DNA of 64,000 nt from Marinoscillum sp964351625 (GTDB lineage: Bacteria > Bacteroidota > Bacteroidia > Cytophagales > Cyclobacteriaceae), in the NCBI GenBank assembly GCA_964351625.1, contig CAYGOV010000013.1:1-64000 (forward strand), in the 5' to 3' direction. Of the stretch, positions 1 through 9,530 are shown in pieces. How positions within the stretch are numbered: position 1 is the stretch's first letter; every line of letters starts with the position of its first letter. The position numbers and the translations under genes are program-made. The notes below the pieces were generated by a model. It saw only the letters and a list, made by a program, of their open reading frames with translations. It did no database searches and was not told the origin of the DNA.

Positions 1-10
1 ATATTGAGGA

Positions 11-460
11 TTAACCCAGTATCTGTGCCGTATGGTCTTTGGTATTCACCTTTTCGATGATTTCGGAGATCACTCCATTTTCGTCTATGACGAAAGTAGT
101 TCTCACAGTTCCCATATAGGTCTTTCCATACATCTGCTTTTCTGCCCAAGTGCCAAAAGCTTCATGGACTGACTTATCCTCATCTGCTATCAAAGGAAAG
201 GGGAGCTCATATTTCTCTATAAATTTCTTGTGGGACTTGGCACTGTCACCACTTACTCCAAGTACTATATAACCTTGCTTTTGGAGTAATTCATAGTTGT
301 CTCTCAGGTTGCAAGACTCGGCAGTACAACCAGGCGTGTTGTCTTTAGGATAGAAGTAGAGGACGATTTTTTTTCCTGTGAAATCAGAAAGTTTTATCGG
401 ATTTCCATCTTGGTCTATACTTTCTATGCTCGGGGCTTTATCACCAACTTTTAGTTTCAT
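11..460 (-). CDS. bcp: Thioredoxin-dependent peroxiredoxin (BCP/PrxQ type)
   Basis: A thiol peroxidase that reduces hydrogen peroxide and organic hydroperoxides in the cytoplasm, recycled by thioredoxin. The 149 residues match the usual length of the family. The motif PGCTAESCNLRD near residues 43-54 carries the peroxidatic cysteine and, five residues on, the resolving cysteine that marks the atypical 2-Cys BCP/PrxQ group. The N-terminal segment (VGDKAPSIESIDQDG) and the later TTFVIDENG strand are also typical. The gene ends 10 bases from the window edge and starts 3 bases after the stop of the M23 peptidase gene, so the two are probably co-transcribed. There is no signal peptide. Assignment is confident. 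Confidence 0.95.
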   Translation of the reverse strand: MKLKVGDKAPSIESIDQDGNPIKLSDFTGKKIVLYFYPKDNTPGCTAESCNLRDNYELLQKQGYIVLGVSGDSAKSHKKFIEKYELPFPLIADEDKSVHEAFGTWAEKQMYGKTYMGTVRTTFVIDENGVISEIIEKVNTKDHTAQILG

Positions 461-463
461 TTT

Positions 464-2326
464 TTAAAGTTTTAGGTTGTAGACAGTTTCATTTCCAGTG
501 TTGTCAATCACTGTAATTATAAACTCACCTTTGAGTGGTATGTTTTCGTTTTTTCGCTTTGCCGAAATCAGATCTTTTTTCGTCTCATGTTCCATGAGCA
601 AAAATTCACCATCCATCGTGGCTCTGTATTCTTTGATGCCAGAGAGATTATCGGTGATTTTGAAAACTAAATTGCTGGAATTAGAAGTGATCAGTTGTAC
701 AACTGGTGGCACAGAGTCCTGCGCAATCGTAAAATCTACCAAACTAGATGACTTGAAAGTGATTTTTTCACCTTCCCAAGTTCCTCCTTGATAGCTAAGT
801 GACTTACCATTTATCGTATAGACACGGGCGTTTTCTTGATTATAGCTGAATTGCGGTTTCAAGGTGACTTCAACGCTACTACGCAATGGCACATTGGCAT
901 GTGGAAATGAGAAAATCTCTCGAGATGATCCAGTCTCAAATCGTTTTTGAAACTGAAGGTAAAGCGTATCAAAAAGGGTATTTCGATCAAATTTCAAATC
1001 CATGTGATGGTTATGAAAACTCATGGCGGTCTCCGATGGGATCTCCCCATAAATCCCTGTATGGATAATCTCTCCACCATAGTAGATTGAATCTGGGAGC
1101 CCGATTTTTAAGTCCCAAGTGTAATATGCCATTGTCTTATCCAGCCTGTAGGGGGGTAGAGCTGTAGCAGCATCGCTGAAGTACAGTAGAACTGGCTTTG
1201 CAACATCACGAAATGCTTGTTTTAAATGAAGGACCCCACGAAAGATTTCGAATTTATCAAATTCGGGATCAGGCTTGTTGATGACTTTACGCTTGTTTAC
1301 TTCTATTTCAAAGAAAGACAAATTCTGATAGCTGTCTTCAAGGTAGATGCTAATCGTTTGTTGATCTGTGCTGAAATAATGCCCATCTGAGGTTACTTCA
1401 TAGAAGTCATTGGTATTGCCATCATCTACGAAAAGTTTATTGTATTTCAATCCTTCTTGGTAGTAAGCCCCAAAGTCCATGTGTACAAGGATGTCCCTTT
1501 GTTTACTGAAAGAAAGTCCATTTTTAAACTCGCTAAATACAGTGTCCGCATTTATCACCATGGTGGTTTTTGGTATCCCATTTCTGTTGTAAACACCGTC
1601 TAGGAGATCGTAAGCATAAAGCTCAACACCAATATTACCCTCTAAAGAGATTGGAATAGTCGTTTTGTAAGTATTGTCTGCTTTGATTACATCGAATGAA
1701 AACCTCCCGTAAGTGCCATTTACACGCGCTTCACTATCTAAGGTGACAAAAGCTATTTTCTTAACCTGAGGTGTGATATTGTCTTTGATTTCGCTGAACC
1801 CAAATTTCAATGGATCAATTATTCGTTGATTTTTATCACGGATTTCAAAATGCAAATGCGGACCTGTGGAGGAGCCAGTATTTCCAGAATAGCCTATAAT
1901 GTCTCCTTTGGAAAATACGAATTCATCGGCTTTGGGGTAAAGCTGAATTTCGAAAGATTCTCGGGCGTATTGCATGTCTAGCACATGGGCCGCTATATCT
2001 GGATGGAACTTGCTCAAATGACCATAGACCGATGTATGTCCATCCGGATGAACCATGTAAAGCGCATGTCCGTATCCGCCGGTATTCACTCTTATGCGGG
2101 TGATATAACCGTCTTCAGTGGCATAGACAGGTAATCCCGAGCGCCCTCCAGTTTTAATATCTATTCCCGCATGAAAATGACTTGATCTTAATTCTCCCAT
2201 CGTACCTGCCAGATAGTTTTGCTGTCCGGGGTTGATCGGGAAAAGGTATTTTGGTGAGGGCTCAGCGACTTGACTAAAAGCGCTGAACTGCATCAGAAGA
2301 ATTATATAAAAGAGAAGGCTTTTCAA
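464..2326 (-). CDS. M23 family metallopeptidase, secreted
   Basis: A putative peptidoglycan endopeptidase of the LytM/M23 family, exported to the periplasm. A signal peptide (KSLLFYIILLMQFSAFSQ) is followed by an N-terminal LytM domain with all the zinc and catalytic elements: HFHAGID early on, YGHLSK, and PHLHFEIRD about 110 residues later. The remaining roughly 420 residues look beta-rich and are not recognised. The frame is open up to a TTG at 2374, but an internal TTG at 2326 gives a normal signal peptide starting M-K-S-L-L, so I prefer that start (620 residues). There is no ATG upstream of the signal sequence, so the start is uncertain. The neighbours (peroxiredoxin, FAH hydrolase) do not suggest a shared pathway. 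Confidence 0.88.
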   Translation of the reverse strand: MKSLLFYIILLMQFSAFSQVAEPSPKYLFPINPGQQNYLAGTMGELRSSHFHAGIDIKTGGRSGLPVYATEDGYITRIRVNTGGYGHALYMVHPDGHTSVYGHLSKFHPDIAAHVLDMQYARESFEIQLYPKADEFVFSKGDIIGYSGNTGSSTGPHLHFEIRDKNQRIIDPLKFGFSEIKDNITPQVKKIAFVTLDSEARVNGTYGRFSFDVIKADNTYKTTIPISLEGNIGVELYAYDLLDGVYNRNGIPKTTMVINADTVFSEFKNGLSFSKQRDILVHMDFGAYYQEGLKYNKLFVDDGNTNDFYEVTSDGHYFSTDQQTISIYLEDSYQNLSFFEIEVNKRKVINKPDPEFDKFEIFRGVLHLKQAFRDVAKPVLLYFSDAATALPPYRLDKTMAYYTWDLKIGLPDSIYYGGEIIHTGIYGEIPSETAMSFHNHHMDLKFDRNTLFDTLYLQFQKRFETGSSREIFSFPHANVPLRSSVEVTLKPQFSYNQENARVYTINGKSLSYQGGTWEGEKITFKSSSLVDFTIAQDSVPPVVQLITSNSSNLVFKITDNLSGIKEYRATMDGEFLLMEHETKKDLISAKRKNENIPLKGEFIITVIDNTGNETVYNLKL

Positions 2327-2381
2327 ACGAGTGTAGCGTATGGCAAAATATCGTCCGAAGTGTGGATATGGCAATTGGTAA

Positions 2382-2990
2382 TTATTTGATTTCGAAATTG
2401 AACATTTCTTTTCCGGCCAAAGTGCCGACTAGTTGGTCACCAATTTTTACTGGTCCAACACCTTTAGGTGTGCCAGTGAATAGGATGTCACCAGTCTTCA
2501 AAGTGAAGAATTGAGATACATAGGCAATCAATTCATCGACAGGCCAAAGCATCAAGCTAGTGTCGCCAGATTGAACAGTGTTACCGTTGAGCTTTAGCTC
2601 AAAGAGGGTGTTGGTAAGGTCATGACCACTTTTGGAAATGAAATTTGAAATGGGAGCGGAGCTATTAAACGCTTTTGCCGTCTCCCAAGGCAGCCCTTTT
2701 TCTTTGGATTTGGCTTGAATATCTCGAGCAGTAAAATCAATGCCCAAGCCAATCTCATCATAATAATCAGAAGCAAATTCTGCTTTGATGTGCTTTCCTT
2801 CTTTCTTGATTTTCACTAAGAGTTCACATTCGTAGTGGATGTCATTGGAAAACTCTGGATGGTAAAAAGGAGCGTTTTCTCTTAGAATGGCAGTATCAGG
2901 TTTCATGAAAATGACCGGATGCTCTGGTCTTTCATTTCCCAGTTCCTTGATGTGATCCACGTAATTACGACCGATGCAGATTATTTTCAT
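2382..2990 (-). CDS. Fumarylacetoacetate hydrolase family protein
   Basis: A 202-residue single-domain member of the FAH superfamily, which hydrolyses or decarboxylates acylpyruvates and related diketo acids using a divalent metal. The sequence starts with the short-family signature KIICIGRNYVDHIKELG. It has the metal-binding acidic motif YECELLVKI, and a typical C-terminal segment with DILFTGTPKGVGPVKIGD. The true substrate cannot be told from sequence. Acylpyruvase or oxaloacetate-decarboxylase activity is known for short homologues. Its ATG abuts the stop of mtaB without spacing, so it lies in the mtaB operon. Confidence 0.92.
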   Translation of the reverse strand: MKIICIGRNYVDHIKELGNERPEHPVIFMKPDTAILRENAPFYHPEFSNDIHYECELLVKIKKEGKHIKAEFASDYYDEIGLGIDFTARDIQAKSKEKGLPWETAKAFNSSAPISNFISKSGHDLTNTLFELKLNGNTVQSGDTSLMLWPVDELIAYVSQFFTLKTGDILFTGTPKGVGPVKIGDQLVGTLAGKEMFNFEIK

Positions 2991-4307
2991 TTAGTGTACG
3001 ACTAGCTCTTCTAATTCATTTACTTCCATATGACCATTTTCTCCTATTTGGCTGAGTACCACTTGCTTGGTCTCGTTGATCAGGATGGGATCATATTTTG
3101 CGCTTACGCGAATGTAGTTTTCTGTGAATCCGTGCATCATGCCATCTTCCACATCATCTTCAAACAACACCGAATATCGTCCATCGATGTGCTGTTCGTA
3201 GAAATGTCGCTTTTTCTTTTCAGAAAGGCCTCTCAGCATCTTAGAGCGCTTATTTCTTACGGCTTGTGGCACAGCATTTTCCATTTTCAGCGCTTCCGTA
3301 TTGGCTCTCTCCGAGTAGGTAAAAACGTGCAGGTAGGAGATATCTAGCTCATTCAAGAACTGATACGTCTCTAGAAAATCTTCATCTGTTTCGCCTGGGA
3401 ATCCAGTGATCACATCCACACCAATGGCACAATCGGGCATCAGGGTTTTGATGGTGTCAACTCGTGCTCGGTATAGATCGCTCAAATACCGACGGTTCAT
3501 AAGCTTCAATATTTTATCACTGCCTGACTGAAGCGGAATATGAAAATGAGGAACGAATTTTTTTGACTTGGCAACAAATCGAATCACCTGATCACTCAGA
3601 AGGTTTGGCTCAATTGAGGAAATTCGGAATCTTTCAATGCCCTCTACTTCATCCAGCGCTTTGATCAAATCAATGAATTTCTCTTTTCGTCTACCATCTT
3701 GAATCCCAAAGTCACCAATATTGACGCCTGTTAAGACGATTTCTTTGACGTCTGATGCTGCTATTTCATTGGCTTCAGCTACTATTTCAGCTATGGAAGC
3801 ACTTCTACTTTTGCCGCGAGCGAGCGGGATGGTACAGAAGGCACAACCATAGTTGCAGCCATCTTGAACTTTCAAGAAGGTACGGGTACGATCTCCATAC
3901 GAGTAGGAAGCGTTGAACTGCTTCGCTTCTTTGATCTCAGAGGCGAAAACTTTGGGTTCGTTTTTAGAAGTAAAGTCTTCCAAGTATTCGAACATTCTAA
4001 ACTTCTCAGCTGCTCCAAGTACAGCATCTACTCCGGGGATATTGCTGATTTCTACGGGCTTCAATTGAGCATAGCAACCGATGATGGTCACGTAGCTTTT
4101 TGGGGAGATTTTCTTTGCTTCCTTTACAATTTTGCGACATTTTTTATCCGCATTTTCTGTAACTGAGCAAGTATTGATAACGAAAATATCTGGCTTGTCC
4201 GTAAAGTCAACTTTGGCAAAACCACGGTCTTCAAACATTCGAGAGATCGTAGAAGTTTCCGAAAAATTCAGCTTACATCCGAGGGTATAAAAGGCTACGC
4301 GTTTCAT
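2991..4307 (-). CDS. mtaB: tRNA t6A37 methylthiotransferase MtaB
   Basis: A radical-SAM enzyme that converts N6-threonylcarbamoyladenosine at tRNA position 37 to the 2-methylthio derivative. The 438 residues show the three-domain plan: an N-terminal UPF0004 domain beginning FYTLGCKLNFSET with its conserved cysteines, a radical-SAM core with the C-x3-C-x2-C motif in CNYGCAFCTIPLARG (about residue 150), and a C-terminal TRAM-like stretch. The N-terminal TLGCKLN motif separates MtaB from MiaB and RimO, which carry other variants. It is the first gene of a leftward set with the FAH hydrolase. The ATG at 4307 fits the family start. Confidence 0.93.
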   Translation of the reverse strand: MKRVAFYTLGCKLNFSETSTISRMFEDRGFAKVDFTDKPDIFVINTCSVTENADKKCRKIVKEAKKISPKSYVTIIGCYAQLKPVEISNIPGVDAVLGAAEKFRMFEYLEDFTSKNEPKVFASEIKEAKQFNASYSYGDRTRTFLKVQDGCNYGCAFCTIPLARGKSRSASIAEIVAEANEIAASDVKEIVLTGVNIGDFGIQDGRRKEKFIDLIKALDEVEGIERFRISSIEPNLLSDQVIRFVAKSKKFVPHFHIPLQSGSDKILKLMNRRYLSDLYRARVDTIKTLMPDCAIGVDVITGFPGETDEDFLETYQFLNELDISYLHVFTYSERANTEALKMENAVPQAVRNKRSKMLRGLSEKKKRHFYEQHIDGRYSVLFEDDVEDGMMHGFTENYIRVSAKYDPILINETKQVVLSQIGENGHMEVNELEELVVH

Positions 4308-4372
4308 TGAGGCACAAAGGTAACAAGAATGATGCGCACTGAATAAGCCGATCTGGCTCCATTTTGTTTGTT

Positions 4373-4978
4373 TTAATCAGCATCGTGAAGTTTTTTCTTG
4401 AACTCTTCAAGTTCTGCGATCAAAGGATACAATGTTTCTCGATTCTTTTTCAGTTTGGATCTGACAGAGAAGAACACAATCAAACCTATGAAAAGCGTAT
4501 TACCAGCTATCATTAAAAGGGTAAACCACAATGATCCTTCACGAGTAATATCAATGGTATAGAAGATTAACCCAACATAAAGGATGATGTTATAGATAGG
4601 CATGAAACTCGTGAAAAGGTGCTTTGATTTTTTTAATTGCCTAAGTGAAGTCTCAATAAAAGCACTGCTATCAAGTGAAAAATCCAACTCGTTCCATCGA
4701 ATCAATCTTCTCCAAAACATGACGATACTTACCATCATCAGCAAAATCATACTCGCAATGCTGCCATGAAAAAAGATACCACGATCAGGTATTTGCGTCC
4801 ATATCACTATAAGAAATATGCTGGTGGCAGTCAGACCTAAGGTGGTTAAGATATTAGTGATTTTTACCCGTCTATTGAATTGCTTCAATCTTAAAAGCAG
4901 GGCATTTTTCTTTTCCTCAAGCACTATTTTAGGTGCTTTTTGCGATTGCCAATCAGTTTTTAGTTCATCAAATTCCAT
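4373..4978 (-). CDS. Four-helix membrane protein, partner of the ECF sigma factor
   Basis: A 201-residue protein with a soluble N-terminal segment of about 35 residues and four hydrophobic helices (near residues 41-60, 72-90, 120-142 and 150-170), ending in a charged tail. I do not recognise a named family. Its start overlaps the stop of the upstream sigma factor gene by one base, so they are translationally coupled. That is the classic layout of a sigma factor with its membrane anti-sigma factor. The N-terminus (EFDELKTDWQSQK) resembles the start of many small Bacteroidota membrane proteins encoded after ECF sigma factors. The anti-sigma role is inferred from position only. Confidence 0.75.
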   Translation of the reverse strand: MEFDELKTDWQSQKAPKIVLEEKKNALLLRLKQFNRRVKITNILTTLGLTATSIFLIVIWTQIPDRGIFFHGSIASMILLMMVSIVMFWRRLIRWNELDFSLDSSAFIETSLRQLKKSKHLFTSFMPIYNIILYVGLIFYTIDITREGSLWFTLLMIAGNTLFIGLIVFFSVRSKLKKNRETLYPLIAELEEFKKKLHDAD

Positions 4979-5487
4979 CAGCTTGGCTCGTTTAATAGGG
5001 TTGATAATTTCTTTTTGATCCTGTTGATTTTCACCCCGATGAGGTTTGTACTTAGACCAAGGATATTTGAAATTTCCTTGTAGGAGAGGTCTTCCAGTAC
5101 CAAACCAATAATGATTCGCTCATACTCTGGGAGCGTCCCAATAGCTTCATGCAGCTTCTCGATTCGTGTTTCCAGTGCGATCTTTTCTTCTCTTATTTGG
5201 GGATTGTCGGCAGTTTGCTCGTCCAAATCACCTACCAGAGTTTCACTACGTTTTTTTTCTTTCTTATTGAAAGTGATGGCTGAGTTCACAGTGATGCGAT
5301 ATACCCAAGTAGTCAATTGGGAATCTCCACGAAAGTTTGGGAGTGCATTCCAAATGTGAATCAGCACCTCTTGCATAAGATCCTCAACCAGACTTTTATC
5401 ATAGAGATATGCAGCGCATATCCGATAGATCTTGTCTTGATGTTCGGTGGTGATTTCGTCGAAGTATGCTTCTCTGTTCATTGACAA
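4978..5487 (-). CDS. ECF-type RNA polymerase sigma factor
   Basis: A 169-residue sigma-70 family factor of the extracytoplasmic function class. Region 2 is visible as YRICAAYLYDKSLVEDLMQE followed by a core DNA-melting stretch with TTWVYRITVNSA. Region 4, near the C-terminus, contains LPEYERIIIGLVLEDLSYKE and a helix-turn-helix ending in INRIKKKL. It is coupled to the downstream four-helix membrane protein, a probable anti-sigma partner. About 100 bases separate it from the TPR-CHAT gene upstream on the same strand, so a common transcript is possible but not shown. The regulon cannot be told from sequence. Confidence 0.93.
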   Translation of the reverse strand: MSMNREAYFDEITTEHQDKIYRICAAYLYDKSLVEDLMQEVLIHIWNALPNFRGDSQLTTWVYRITVNSAITFNKKEKKRSETLVGDLDEQTADNPQIREEKIALETRIEKLHEAIGTLPEYERIIIGLVLEDLSYKEISNILGLSTNLIGVKINRIKKKLSTLLNEPS

Positions 5488-5587
5488 ATGATGCTAATTT
5501 TTAGGATCAATTGTTTAGTCACAAGGCAAATGATTTTATTACAGGAATATTTGAAGAAATATTTTGGATTTGAAGACTGATCTAATT

Positions 5588-8269
5588 TTAAAGACCAATC
5601 AACACAAAAGGTGCCCAGTAATAGGGGTCCTGGTAAGTGTCTCCTTTGAGGAGGCCGAGCTTGGCTTTGCGGAGGTCATCAGCAAATTTCATATTGGTGG
5701 AGTGGTGGAGGTGCTGACGATAAAACTCTATCATGAGCTCCGAAGTAGACGCATCAGACACCTGCCATAGGGACACCATCATGTTCTTTGCACCTGCATA
5801 CATTAAGGAACGGCTGAGTCCGATGATTCCCTCACCTTTTTCGATTTTACCTAAGCCTGTTTCACAAGCTGAAAGGGCAACCAAGTCCGCATTGATACTG
5901 AGTCCGAAGATTTCTCCTGAGTACAGACTTCCATCTTCAGTAGCATCTGGTGAGAGAAAAATCCGGGATAATTCCGGTTTGCTTTCATGGACAATGCCAT
6001 GCGTGGCAAGATGCAAGTACTTGTAGCTAGAGATGTCAGCGGATTTAAACATTGTTTCTGAAGCATCCGCTTCGGTGCGAATTGTTGGCAGGTCTTCTGA
6101 GCCAATAAAGAGGTATTTGATTTCACGTACTTCATCGGCCGAGCCAGGCAGAGTAGCCATTTTCAATTCATTCTTTTCAAATGAAACAGGAGCGGTTAAG
6201 AGAATTCCATGTCCGTTCCCAGATTTCAAATCAAGCTTATCCAATAGTAGAGAACCAGCATAGTCGTAAGAGATCGCATATTTTTCGAGAAGATATTCAA
6301 GATTTCCATCGTCATTTCTTGTGGCGAGCGCCTCAAAAGGAATGGTTCCCAGAAGTCCATCAGGAATGATGACAACATATTTGATCATCTTGGGAAGCTC
6401 TGGGATTAACTGAGCATGGAGCTTTACAGAGGCATCTTCATACACGTTGGGAATGTGGTATTTGATACCATTGATAAATCCCTTTGCAAGTTTGAGCAAT
6501 TCGGCATCTTTAGGTTTTACCAAAGTCGTTAGTTTATCTGCCGTGATCGTGAAAATATAAATCGACTCCTCACCAATAAAATAAGATAGAATGGCCGTGT
6601 AGTCATTGAGTTTGGCTTGCAGGGATGCTACGCTAATGTCTGGCTGACGGTATTTGAGGTTGAAATAGCTCGAATAGCTTTGCTCCAATTGGTTTACAAA
6701 AAGGAAATAGGCTTGTCTGAGTTCAAAAAGATCAGACTCCAATTGTTTGGTGCGCGATTCCTCCTTATTACTAGCCAACTGCTGCTCCAAATAACTCATT
6801 TTATTTTTCAAGCTGTCTTCTTGAGCTAGTAGTTCATCAGGAATCCCAGCAAAGCTTTTGGCTTTGGTTTCCGAGATGGCTTCTAGTAAGACGGCTGACT
6901 TGCTCCGTTCACAAAATGTGAATGCCAACTCCGTGTAGTAGGTTTTTTTGAATGTCTTGTCTGCTAGATAGAGGCTGGTTCGTATACCACTTTCGTAAAT
7001 CTCAGCCGCCACTTTTCCAATGCGGATTTTATCCCCCTCGGTCAATCTCCTTTGGCGGATTTGACTTATCAAATCGTCACACATTAAGTAAGTTTCTAGG
7101 GCACATTTGATATCCTTCGGCGAGAGGGATTTTTCAAAATGAAGTGCTTCTAAAGCTTGAGCTTTTGACTGCATAGAAGACAATAGAATATCTCCGCTGA
7201 AGAATCCTTCAAGTTTGGGTTGATCATAGATGGTCTCAAAATTTTGGTCGAACAGATTGCTAAAGATTGATCGCTGGAAGCTCTCTACAGCACGTGCGTA
7301 TTGCTTTTGTTCTATCTGCACTGAGCCTATCAGAGAATACGTATTGGCTACTTCTGGATGCTTTTCGCCATAAAGGGTAATGTATTGGCGGAGGGCCTCT
7401 TCGTGTAATACCAGCGCTTTAGCATAGTTACCCTGTGCGCTCAATATCCTGCCCATGTTAGACTTGGTAAAAGCCTTGTTGGGATGATTCCCAGCAAAGT
7501 TGCTTTCCCAAATGGAGAGCGTGATTTCTAAATATCCGAGTGCTTCTTCGTAGTTGCTTTGGGCACTATTGGCGAAAGCCAAATTGCTATAGCACAAGGC
7601 CACTTGAGGGTGATTTTTACCATAAGCCTCCTGATAGATTTTCAGTGCATTGTTGAAGTTAATGACTGCTTTGAGAAAGTCATCCTCCAAATGAATCAAC
7701 CCAATATTCAAATAGGAATCAGCAAGCAGCACATCATTTTCCGGAAGGAGCCTCTTTCTGATAGTAAGTGCTTTGGAATGATAGCCTAGAGCGGTTTCTT
7801 TATTGGCGTTGTTCCAGTAGATCACCCCAAGATTGTTGTAACATTCAGCAGCTAGCAAGCTTTCTTCTTGCCCCAGTTTGGCTTCCGCCAAAAGTAGGGT
7901 CTCCAGCGCTAGATCGTTTCGTCCCATTTTTAACTGACCTTCCCCTATGATTTGAAGCGCAGCTATTTGTAGTGACTGATTCCCGATTTTTTCAGCTAGG
8001 ATATATTGTTGGGTGTTTTTAGCTTGGGTGATTGCCAATTCATTCGCACCTGTTTTCAATAGACAGTTTCCCATCTTGAGATTACACAAAGCATACTGTT
8101 CCGCTGAGATGGTCTTGAATTGTTCGGCAGCTTTCTGATAGCTGTCAAAAGCTTGATCGTACTTGGCATTTTTGTATTGTGAATCTGCTTGATCAAGAAG
8201 GTTTTGCTGGGCAGCTGCCCCAAAACAAAATATCAGCAATAGGAGTGTGAGTGTCTTACGCATGCTCAA
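5588..8269 (-). CDS. TPR repeat protein with C-terminal CHAT protease domain
   Basis: An 893-residue protein with a signal peptide (LTLLLLIFCFGAAAQQ), about eight tetratricopeptide repeats over residues 25-340, a helical linker, and a CHAT domain over roughly 590-893. CHAT is a caspase/separase-like cysteine peptidase fold. The presumed catalytic histidine is in ATHG (about H757) and the cysteine in SACETG (about C802), so the domain looks intact. TPR-CHAT proteins are common in Bacteroidota and most have no known substrate. A relative acts as the peptidase of type III-E CRISPR, but nothing CRISPR-like is nearby. Its start overlaps the outer-membrane protein gene upstream by 4 bases, so the two are co-translated. 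The signal peptide places it in the periplasm or envelope. Confidence 0.9.
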   Translation of the reverse strand: MSMRKTLTLLLLIFCFGAAAQQNLLDQADSQYKNAKYDQAFDSYQKAAEQFKTISAEQYALCNLKMGNCLLKTGANELAITQAKNTQQYILAEKIGNQSLQIAALQIIGEGQLKMGRNDLALETLLLAEAKLGQEESLLAAECYNNLGVIYWNNANKETALGYHSKALTIRKRLLPENDVLLADSYLNIGLIHLEDDFLKAVINFNNALKIYQEAYGKNHPQVALCYSNLAFANSAQSNYEEALGYLEITLSIWESNFAGNHPNKAFTKSNMGRILSAQGNYAKALVLHEEALRQYITLYGEKHPEVANTYSLIGSVQIEQKQYARAVESFQRSIFSNLFDQNFETIYDQPKLEGFFSGDILLSSMQSKAQALEALHFEKSLSPKDIKCALETYLMCDDLISQIRQRRLTEGDKIRIGKVAAEIYESGIRTSLYLADKTFKKTYYTELAFTFCERSKSAVLLEAISETKAKSFAGIPDELLAQEDSLKNKMSYLEQQLASNKEESRTKQLESDLFELRQAYFLFVNQLEQSYSSYFNLKYRQPDISVASLQAKLNDYTAILSYFIGEESIYIFTITADKLTTLVKPKDAELLKLAKGFINGIKYHIPNVYEDASVKLHAQLIPELPKMIKYVVIIPDGLLGTIPFEALATRNDDGNLEYLLEKYAISYDYAGSLLLDKLDLKSGNGHGILLTAPVSFEKNELKMATLPGSADEVREIKYLFIGSEDLPTIRTEADASETMFKSADISSYKYLHLATHGIVHESKPELSRIFLSPDATEDGSLYSGEIFGLSINADLVALSACETGLGKIEKGEGIIGLSRSLMYAGAKNMMVSLWQVSDASTSELMIEFYRQHLHHSTNMKFADDLRKAKLGLLKGDTYQDPYYWAPFVLIGL

Positions 8270-9216
8270 AAACGGTAAACATAACTCGCACTGAACACGT
8301 CATGTCGCGAAAGTCCATCTGGGTTTATGGATCGATCTACCAACTTTCGACCGTAAATGAGCTTTACTCCATTGTTCACATTGAGCTGATAGCCCACATT
8401 TACCAGCGCATTGAGTGCCATTCCTATAGTTTCATCCACTTCTACTCTTTTGTCAATATTGAAATTGTATAGTTCATCACGTTTGAATCGGTAAATGGCC
8501 AATAGCCCAATCCCCATGTTAAAGTTGATAAATCTAAAATTTCGTTCTGCTCGCAGCATCGCGTCACTACCTCTTTTTAGATTGTTGGCGAGGTTATATT
8601 CCCTAACATAAGCAGAGTCACTTGGGTTGGCGGTCCATTTTCCCCATCTAAAGTCATTTTCATTTTGATGAATAAGTGGATGCTGAACTCCAGTTGCGAA
8701 AAGCCATTTTTCCGTAATATACGAAGCACCAAAAACGAGATCATAAGTGCCAAGGCTCACCTGATAGTACATGGGTAGATCACCCGATCCGATTGGGTTG
8801 TCTTTTGGTGTCTCTATGTTCGATCTTCCAGAAGGGATCTTACCGCCTAGCGTCAGACCTACCGTAGCTCCATTTTTCAATGGAAAAGACCTAGAAGCAC
8901 TTATTGAAAAATCACCAACGCCCTGTGTGTCGCCCAATCTCCCGGAGACCATCTGATAGGGCGCTTTTACTTGCACCGAAAAATAGTCAGTCAGTCCAAA
9001 ATTCATGTCTGCAGTAAGCACCGTGATGACCGGAGTGGCAAGCGACGTGCCTCGATAATAGTTAAACTCAAAAGAGCGCAGTTTAAAATCTACTTTTTTG
9101 CTGTAAGCCTGGTCTGGCTTCATGGCACCCATGGTACAGAAGCCAGCGTCACTGCAGCCTTGTGAGAAGCACCATTGGCCAAAAGTGAACGCGAAAAAAA
9201 ATAGGGCGTTTCTCAT
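8266..9216 (-). CDS. Probable outer-membrane beta-barrel protein
   Basis: A 316-residue protein with a signal peptide (RNALFFFAFTFGQWCFSQ) and a cysteine pair just after it (GCSDAGFC). It continues with a run of amphipathic strands and ends in YVYRF, the C-terminal aromatic residue typical of outer-membrane barrels. I cannot assign a substrate. It resembles the broad set of Bacteroidota proteins annotated as transporters or putative outer-membrane proteins. It is the first gene of a coupled pair with the TPR-CHAT protein (4-base overlap), which suggests that both act in the envelope. The ATG at 9216 gives the natural signal peptide. Confidence 0.75.
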   Translation of the reverse strand: MRNALFFFAFTFGQWCFSQGCSDAGFCTMGAMKPDQAYSKKVDFKLRSFEFNYYRGTSLATPVITVLTADMNFGLTDYFSVQVKAPYQMVSGRLGDTQGVGDFSISASRSFPLKNGATVGLTLGGKIPSGRSNIETPKDNPIGSGDLPMYYQVSLGTYDLVFGASYITEKWLFATGVQHPLIHQNENDFRWGKWTANPSDSAYVREYNLANNLKRGSDAMLRAERNFRFINFNMGIGLLAIYRFKRDELYNFNIDKRVEVDETIGMALNALVNVGYQLNVNNGVKLIYGRKLVDRSINPDGLSRHDVFSASYVYRF

Positions 9217-9356
9217 TTTAAAAATTTACTTATCTCAATATATAAAACTACCCAACCAAAAGTAGCGTAGGATAAAGTTAGATATTTTAAGGCTTCCTAA
9301 AATAGAAATTGAAAAGCTTGTCGTCAAGCTATCAATATGACAAATTTCTGAAGCCT

Positions 9357-9511
9357 TTAAAGTGCCATAGTGAACACATAGCTTATGATATTAGCACCCA
9401 TCTGCAAGGCTTGCTGACGTACTGATTCAGGATCACCATGGATCACCTCATCTTCCCAGCCATTGCCAAGAGCGCTTTCATATGAATAAAAGCAGATCAA
9501 GCGGCCTTCAA
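9357..9511. repeat. Direct repeat, copy 1 of a 155-bp duplication
   Basis: A 155-bp direct repeat of 10296-10450, offset by 939 bases, with about 96 percent identity counted by eye. It corresponds to the 3' end of a DUF4159 gene. The sequence between the copies holds the toxin-antitoxin pair and about 225 bases of noncoding DNA. Confidence 0.9.
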
Positions 9512-9512
9512 A
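9357..9512 (-). pseudogene. 3' fragment of a DUF4159 gene (partial duplicate)
   Basis: The last 51 codons and stop of a DUF4159 gene, duplicated from or related to the intact copy at 10296-10958. The fragment has no start and is cut off inside the frame near 9512, where similarity stops abruptly. Against the intact copy it differs at six positions over about 150 bases. Three change the protein: Y to F, D to A and Q to E near the start of the fragment. The reading frame and TAA stop are kept. It lies just downstream of the broken toxin gene, so the toxin-antitoxin pair sits between the fragment and the full gene. Confidence 0.85.
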
Positions 9513-9530
9513 CATTTAATCAAAATCTTA

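Noticed and set aside
5588..8269. CRISPR-associated TPR-CHAT (Craspase-like) system
   Set aside because: There are no CRISPR repeats or cas genes anywhere in the window, and the protein has a signal peptide. It is one of the common exported TPR-CHAT proteins.
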